Positions 6,598-11,044 of a stretch of DNA of 11,044 nucleotides are shown piece by piece. Position 1 is the stretch's first letter, and the number at the start of each line of letters is the position of its first letter. The notes beneath the pieces were generated by a model. It was not told where the DNA came from and made no database searches. It worked only from the letters and a program-made list of their open reading frames with translations. A program made the translations under genes and the position numbers. Source of the DNA: a bacterium (lineage in GTDB: Bacteria > Zhuqueibacterota > Zhuqueibacteria > Thermofontimicrobiales > Thermofontimicrobiaceae); NCBI GenBank assembly GCA_011046315.1, contig DSAU01000124.1, positions 1 to 11,044 of the forward strand. The letters run 5' to 3'.

Positions 6598-7384
6598 ACC
6601 AGTGTTCGCTGATACCCATGCCCATCTTTATTACGAAAAATTTGATCACGACCGGGAACAGGTGATCAACAATGCCATGCTCGCCAATGTGTCAACAATC
6701 ATTAATGTCGGGGTTGATCTGAAAACCAGCCGGCAATCTATTGAGCTGGCTGAAAAATACGAAATGGTGTATGCAGCGGCAGGTGTTCATCCCAATGATT
6801 CGCATCAGGTTCAACCGGAGCACTGGGGCGAAATCGAACGCTTGTTTCAGCATCCCAAAGTGATCGCTGTCGGTGAAATCGGACTGGATTATCATTGGGA
6901 CTTCTGTCCGCCAGAACAGCAAAAGCAGGCGCTGATACGCCAGCTCGAACTGGCGATCGAATACGATTTGCCGGTCATTATTCATACCCGCGAAGCCTGG
7001 CGCGATATTTTATCGATCATTAACAGGTATCGGAATCAAATACGCGCTGTGTTTCACTGTTTTTCCGGAACAGCGGAACAGGCCAGGCAGGTGCTCGAGC
7101 TGGGATTTTATATTTCATTTACCGGCGTGGTAACTTTTAAAAATTCAGCAGCTTTGAAATTGGCCGCCGATTTTGTCCCCACAGATAGATTGTTGTTGGA
7201 AACCGACAGCCCGTTCATGGCGCCGGTTCCGTATCGCGGAAAGCGCTGCGAACCTGCTTACACGCCGTTTATCGCAAAAAAAATTGCTGAAGCCAAAGGC
7301 ATCGGGCTTTCCGAAATTGCACTGCGCACCACTGAAAATGCGCAAAGTCTTTTCCAAATCAAATTATCCGGAATCGAAAATTAA
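6578..7384 (+). CDS. tatD: TatD-family metal-dependent deoxyribonuclease
   Basis: The 268-residue product is a TIM-barrel metal-dependent hydrolase of the TatD family, whose studied members act as 3'-5' DNA or RNA exonucleases. The metal ligands are all present: H14-A-H16, E100 in VGEIGLDYHWD, H136 in IIHTR, H160 in HCFSG and D210 in LLETDSPF. The length matches E. coli TatD (260). I chose ATG 6578, preceded by AAAGAG at a suitable distance, because the family's first strand (VFADTHAH) begins right after it; a longer frame from 6506 would lie wholly inside metG and adds residues without likeness to the family. metG-tatD-rsmA is a frequent bacterial order, also known from Bacillus. The cellular role of TatD in such clusters is not settled. 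A YcfH/YabD subgroup name would fit as well. Confidence 0.93.
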   Translation: MGRKLVEPVFADTHAHLYYEKFDHDREQVINNAMLANVSTIINVGVDLKTSRQSIELAEKYEMVYAAAGVHPNDSHQVQPEHWGEIERLFQHPKVIAVGEIGLDYHWDFCPPEQQKQALIRQLELAIEYDLPVIIHTREAWRDILSIINRYRNQIRAVFHCFSGTAEQARQVLELGFYISFTGVVTFKNSAALKLAADFVPTDRLLLETDSPFMAPVPYRGKRCEPAYTPFIAKKIAEAKGIGLSEIALRTTENAQSLFQIKLSGIEN

Positions 7385-7418
7385 CTAACAATCTATTGCT
7401 GTTATTTCGAGATGAAGA

Positions 7419-8237
7419 ATGCAGAATCTGCTGATACTGCCCAAAAAAAGTCTGGGTCAAAATTTTTTAAGGGATGAAAATATCGCCCGCAAGATCGTCA
7501 GTGCGATTCGACCCGATAAACAGGACCAGATAGTTGAAATCGGTCCCGGATTCGGTATTTTGACCAAATATTTAATTGAATCCGGGGCTAAAGTAATCGC
7601 AGTGGAAATCGACCACAATTTGGCTGAGCTGTTAGCGCAAAAGTACAGAGACCGGGATAATTTCCGATTGCTGTGCGGCGATATTTTAAAATTGCCAATG
7701 GATACGGTTTTGCCGGCAGGCGGTCGCTGCAAGCTGTTGGGCAATCTGCCCTATCATATTACCAGTCCGGTTTTGTTTAGAATATTTGAGCATCGGCAAT
7801 TTTTTAGCGAAGCTGTGTTTATGGTTCAAAAAGAGGTTGCCCAGCGCATCGTCGCGCCGGCAGGCAGTAAAGTATATGGCATTTTATCGGTATTCAGCCA
7901 GTACCATGCAGAGCTTACAAAATTGTTTGAAGTGTCGCCCCGGGTGTTTTATCCGCCGCCGGAAGTGACCTCAGCGCTGGTAAAATGGAAATTTAAATCG
8001 CAAATTCCATTATCCGCTTCAGACCAGAAACTTTTCAGGGCTCTTGTTAAACAGGTGTTTTCACAGCGAAGAAAGATGTTGAGAAATTCGCTCAGGCAAA
8101 TCAATGACCTGACCGTAGATTGGAGCGCATTATCGATCGATTTTGAAAAACGACCGGAACAATTAACTGTTAAAGAATTTGTAGAATTGACCCGACAAGT
8201 CGCAGCGCAGCTTATAGACCAAACCAGCGAGTTCTGA
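7419..8237 (+). CDS. rsmA: 16S rRNA (adenine1518/1519-N6)-dimethyltransferase
   Basis: The 272-residue product (RsmA, also KsgA) dimethylates the two adjacent adenines in the 3'-terminal hairpin of 16S rRNA, a late step of 30S assembly, using S-adenosylmethionine. Visible are KKSLGQNFL (9-17), the SAM-binding EIGPGFG (40-46), the acidic residues of AVEID (61-65), GDI (87-89) and the catalytic NLPY (109-112). PPPEVTSALV marks the start of the C-terminal RNA-contacting part. Length is normal for the family. ATG 7419 is preceded only by a weak purine stretch, GAGATGAAGA; another ATG at 7412 is out of frame. It follows tatD after 34 nt with no terminator and is followed after one base by mgtE, so the three are probably one message. 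Confidence 0.96.
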   Translation: MQNLLILPKKSLGQNFLRDENIARKIVSAIRPDKQDQIVEIGPGFGILTKYLIESGAKVIAVEIDHNLAELLAQKYRDRDNFRLLCGDILKLPMDTVLPAGGRCKLLGNLPYHITSPVLFRIFEHRQFFSEAVFMVQKEVAQRIVAPAGSKVYGILSVFSQYHAELTKLFEVSPRVFYPPPEVTSALVKWKFKSQIPLSASDQKLFRALVKQVFSQRRKMLRNSLRQINDLTVDWSALSIDFEKRPEQLTVKEFVELTRQVAAQLIDQTSEF

Positions 8238-8238
8238 T

Positions 8239-9597
8239 ATGGACAAGAAAGACATCAGCGAAATAGTTGAAAACCTGAAATACCTCATCGAGGCAAAAGA
8301 TGAACCGATAATTCTCAATATCATTTTTGGGCTGCATCCGGCTGATATCGCTGAAATTTTATATCATCTGGATGAAGACCATCGAAATTATCTCTTCAGC
8401 CTGCTTGACGCCACTGTTGCTTCGGATGTGATCGCAGAAATGGATGACGTTTCCCGTTTCCAAATTCTGGATGATCTGGACGAAGATCGCATTACCGAAA
8501 TTGTCGATGAAATGGACTCGGACGATGCCACCGATTTGGTATCGGAGTTGTCCCACGAGATTGCGAAAAAAGTACTCGATAATATCGACAAAGAGGACTC
8601 GGACGAAGTCATTGAATTGATGACTCATGACGAGGACACTGCCGGCGGCATCATGGCAAAAGAGTTCGTCTCGGTGAACCAGAATTTTACAGTGCAGCAG
8701 GTCATCGAGGAAATTCGTTCCAAATCCGAAGAAGTTGAGGATATTTTTTATATCTGGGTGGTCGATGACTATAATGTGCTGGTGGGTATAGTATCGCTGC
8801 AAAAATTAATTCTGGCATCAGCGGAAACCTCGGTTTCAGAAATTATGGATCGCGATGTGATTTCGGTCAAAACGGAAGTGGATCAGGAAGAGGTCGCGAA
8901 CATTGTGAAAAAATATGATCTGGTATCGATTCCGGTGGTGGACGAAAATAACCGACTAATGGGTCGGATTACTTTTGATGATGTTGCTGATGTCATGGAG
9001 GAAGAGGCGTCCGAAGACATCCATCGGATGGCAGGTATTGTGGATGAAGAGGAGTTTCGCGAAAGATCAATTTTTCGAATATCAAAAGTTCGTTTGCCCT
9101 GGCTGATGGTGGCTTTTTTCGGAGAACTTCTTTCAGCATTCACTCTGAGTCGATTTGAAGCCTCTCTCAGCCAGATCATCACCGCCGCATTTTTCATTCC
9201 GATCATTATGGCGATGGGGGGTAACGCCGGAATTCAGTCGTCAACAATCATGGTTCGGGCAATGGCAATCAGTGAGATCAGCAGCTATGAAATCCGAAAG
9301 CGACTGTTGATGGAGCTGATGGTTTCAACATTTAACGGAATAATCTGCGGGGCGCTTCTGTTTTTTGTTATTACAGTTTTTTTAGATCAAAGCCGATTCG
9401 GTTTGCTGTTGGGCGTTGTGTTGGTTATTGTCATTATTAGCGCCACGCTAATTGGCGCATTTGTTCCGGGCATATTAAAAAGGTTAAAAATTGATCCCGC
9501 GATTTCCACCGGTCCGTTTATCACCACCTGGAACGATGTGGTCGGTTTGCTCATCTATCTGGGATCAATCACAGTTTTTTTGCCTTATTTGAATTAA
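8239..9597 (+). CDS. mgtE: Magnesium transporter MgtE
   Basis: The 452-residue product has the complete MgtE layout: an acidic N-terminal superhelical domain (1 to about 127, rich in D/E, with repeated LDE and MDSDDA patterns), two CBS domains (about 128-260) and five membrane helices (about 285-452). The acidic cytoplasmic domains sense Mg2+ and close the channel when the ion is plentiful. In the pore region I see GGNAGIQSS (327-335) and, in the last helix, TTWNDVVG, with D433 in the place of the pore aspartate known from Thermus thermophilus MgtE. Length is normal. It begins one base after the rsmA stop, so translation is probably coupled. No Mg2+-sensing riboswitch precedes it, and expression likely follows the housekeeping operon, leaving gating as the main control; that is inference. 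Confidence 0.96.
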   Translation: MDKKDISEIVENLKYLIEAKDEPIILNIIFGLHPADIAEILYHLDEDHRNYLFSLLDATVASDVIAEMDDVSRFQILDDLDEDRITEIVDEMDSDDATDLVSELSHEIAKKVLDNIDKEDSDEVIELMTHDEDTAGGIMAKEFVSVNQNFTVQQVIEEIRSKSEEVEDIFYIWVVDDYNVLVGIVSLQKLILASAETSVSEIMDRDVISVKTEVDQEEVANIVKKYDLVSIPVVDENNRLMGRITFDDVADVMEEEASEDIHRMAGIVDEEEFRERSIFRISKVRLPWLMVAFFGELLSAFTLSRFEASLSQIITAAFFIPIIMAMGGNAGIQSSTIMVRAMAISEISSYEIRKRLLMELMVSTFNGIICGALLFFVITVFLDQSRFGLLLGVVLVIVIISATLIGAFVPGILKRLKIDPAISTGPFITTWNDVVGLLIYLGSITVFLPYLN

Positions 9598-9932
9598 TGG
9601 ATCAAGGAAGATTTACCTAAGCCAGACAAGCTGGAATTAAAAATTAAAAATGAAACTAATTCCGTAATGCTATCACCAAAAAGTTTGCCCGAAAAATCAG
9701 CCTTTGTAAGGTGTTGAAAAGATATAACATGCAATGGGTATAAAAAAATATCTTGCCAAAAAAATACACAATTTAACTTGTCAGGTACTAATGGATAATG
9801 CCTTAAAACAATGTTACGTACAACTTTTTCGCAGGAGAAATCGTTGACACCAGATGATTATGAAATGCTGGTGATTGCCGAAAAATCATGATCGGTCACA
9901 AACAATGGAATTAACTGCACAGGTTGGATAAA
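9598..9932. other. 335-nt gap between mgtE and recO without a convincing gene
   Basis: The stretch is A/T-rich and broken by stops. I see a 7-bp inverted repeat AAGATAT (9719-9725) / ATATCTT (9748-9754) with a 22-nt loop, and a small CCAG-5-CTGG hairpin just after mgtE without a T-run. There is one short frame, ATG 9811 to TGA 9891 (26 codons), containing an AGGAG followed by a TTG that would give 15 codons; neither product is recognised. A promoter for recO-glyQS is expected here but I find no good pair of boxes: TTGACA at 9844-9849 has no matching -10 box 16-18 nt on. Confidence 0.5.
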
Positions 9933-10721
9933 ATGGCGCTGCAAAAAACCGAAGCGGTGGTATTAAGGATGCATAAGCTGGGCGAGACCAGCAAAATTTT
10001 AACGCTCTACTCAAAAGAGTTTGGTAAAATCAAAGTAGTCGCCAAAGGCTCGCGGGGACTTAAAAGCCGCTTTTTCGGAACTTTGGAGCCACTAAATCAC
10101 GTGTCAATCGTTTATTATGATAAAGAGAACCGCGACCTGCAACTGTTGAGTCAGGCTGAAATAATTAATGCCCATTTTCGGATCCGGGAAAATTTAGTCA
10201 AATATGCTGTTGGGTCGTTTTTTTGTGAGTTGATCGAGAAATCACAATTATCCCAGCCCAATAAATATTTGTTTCGGTCACTGACCCAGAGTTTAACGAT
10301 TCTGAATGACAACGACGGCCGGGAATTTATTGTTTATCTCGGCTTTATGCTAAAATTTTTACATTTGAACGGGTTTCGTCCTCATTTTGATAAGTGCAAA
10401 AAATGCGGTGGCGCCGCGTTTACCAACCGCACCTTGTTTTCGATCGTGGACGGAAGTGTAAGTTGCGAAGCCTGTAATTTGACTAATTCGATGTCGGTTA
10501 CGGTAACCGCAGAAACCGTCCGCTATCTCGATCAGTTGCAGCATACGCCTCTGCAAAATATGTTGACATTGGCGTGTCCGTCGCCCCAGAGTTGTGAAAC
10601 TTTGCTGTTGTCATTTATGCAGTATCATATTGAAGAAACCCGAAATTTAAAAACAATCGCCTTTTTAAAAAATATCGTGAATCAGAATCGAAACCAAGCA
10701 AAAAACAGGGAACAGTTATGA
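9933..10721 (+). CDS. recO: DNA repair protein RecO
   Basis: The 262-residue product is the RecFOR-pathway mediator that helps load RecA onto SSB-coated gaps and anneals single strands. The N-terminal OB-fold is clear: TEAVVLRMHKLGETSKILTL (5-24), then KGSRGLKSRF (38-47) and LEPL. The helical second half carries a zinc module C155-x2-C158-x19-C178-x2-C181, present in many RecO proteins and absent from E. coli RecO. I prefer ATG 9933, which starts directly before LQKTEAVVL; a TTG at 9924 would add only three residues, and AGG at 9921-9923 suits the ATG. Its end overlaps the next start as ATGA, so recO and glyQS are coupled; this pair is seen together in other bacteria too. Confidence 0.93.
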   Translation: MALQKTEAVVLRMHKLGETSKILTLYSKEFGKIKVVAKGSRGLKSRFFGTLEPLNHVSIVYYDKENRDLQLLSQAEIINAHFRIRENLVKYAVGSFFCELIEKSQLSQPNKYLFRSLTQSLTILNDNDGREFIVYLGFMLKFLHLNGFRPHFDKCKKCGGAAFTNRTLFSIVDGSVSCEACNLTNSMSVTVTAETVRYLDQLQHTPLQNMLTLACPSPQSCETLLLSFMQYHIEETRNLKTIAFLKNIVNQNRNQAKNREQL

Positions 10722-11044
10722 AGAAAATCACCAGTGAACTAATGGATAAAATTGTCTCGCTATGTAAAAGAAAAGGATACATTTTTCAATCGAGTGAAAT
10801 CTATGGTGGAATTACCAGTTGTTATGATTACGGTCCACTGGGTGTGGAGTTGAAGCGCAATATTAAAGAAGCGTGGTGGAAAAGTCTGGTTCAATTTCGC
10901 AACGATGTGGTGGGATTGGATGCAGCGATTCTGATGCATCCCCGAGTGTGGGAGGCTTCCGGGCACGTGGAAGGGTTCACTGATCCACTGGTCGATTGCA
11001 AGTCCTGCAAGCGGCGGTTCCGCGCCGATCAGTTGGAAAATCAG
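10718..11044 (+). CDS. glyQS: Glycyl-tRNA synthetase, homodimeric class II type (partial, first 109 codons)
   Basis: The frame is open to the right edge. The product is the alpha2-type glycyl-tRNA synthetase (also called glyS), not the alpha/beta tetramer form. Evidence: KRKGYIFQSSEIYGG (17-31), the signature YDYGPLGVELKRNI (36-49) followed by AWW, then MHPRVWEASGHVEGFTDP (73-90) and C94-K-S-C97 opening the insertion region. It would attach glycine to tRNA-Gly. The ATG overlaps the recO stop by 4 nt and is preceded by AGGGAA at a good distance. The catalytic motifs 2 and 3 and the anticodon-binding domain lie outside the window. The homodimer type is typical of archaea, eukaryotes and a part of bacteria, including many FCB-group and Gram-positive lineages. 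Confidence 0.95.
   Translation, partial: MKKITSELMDKIVSLCKRKGYIFQSSEIYGGITSCYDYGPLGVELKRNIKEAWWKSLVQFRNDVVGLDAAILMHPRVWEASGHVEGFTDPLVDCKSCKRRFRADQLENQ

Noticed and set aside
1..11044. CRISPR array, tRNA or rRNA genes, insertion sequence, prophage or defence system
   Set aside because: I saw no regularly spaced repeats of CRISPR length, no cloverleaf or rRNA sequence, and no transposase, integrase or defence-type protein in either strand.

Overview
This window is a gene-dense stretch of a bacterial chromosome at roughly middle GC, with core housekeeping genes on the + strand and a partial regulator at the left edge on the - strand. No plasmid, phage or insertion-sequence gene is visible. The gene content (EnvC-like amidase activator, HolB, RicT, a two-domain MetG, TatD, RsmA, MgtE, RecO, homodimeric-type glycyl-tRNA synthetase) fits an envelope-bearing, probably didermic bacterium. 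The combination reminds me of uncultured FCB-type lineages such as Calditrichota or KSB1, but that placement is inference from gene style and not from a marker I could align.

Left region (1-1098): the N-terminal 97 codons of a cyclic-nucleotide-binding-domain protein run off the left edge on the - strand. A good sigma-70-like promoter (TTGACT-17-TATATT) lies about 200 nt upstream of its start. The next 600 nt hold no intact gene, but contain a hairpin, a 20-bp near-palindrome and, at 899-1084 on the - strand, a start-less reading frame that looks like the C-terminal end of a PIN-domain (VapC-type) toxin, probably a relic.

Centre (1099-9597): first an EnvC-like coiled-coil protein with a LytM/M23 domain that has lost two active-site histidines; then a 175-nt spacer holding a 9-nt tandem repeat (ACAGGATTT type) with an inverted copy. 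Next comes a tight train holB-ricT-metG-tatD-rsmA-mgtE. holB and ricT overlap by 8 nt, metG and tatD by 20 nt, and rsmA and mgtE are one base apart. The only sizeable internal gap, between ricT and metG, contains a two-part hairpin ending in five T, a candidate terminator or attenuator.

Right region (9598-11044): a 335-nt gap without a convincing gene, then recO and the 5' part of glycyl-tRNA synthetase, joined by a 4-nt ATGA overlap.

The genes share themes rather than forming a single pathway: replication and repair (HolB, RecO), translation (MetG, GlyRS, RsmA), RNA-decay control (RicT), nuclease or quality-control activity (TatD), Mg2+ supply (MgtE) and cell-wall cleavage control (EnvC-like). 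I found no evidence of a new multi-gene system. The best second looks are the PIN relic, the ACAGGATTT repeat element, the inactivated M23 domain and the metG leader hairpin.
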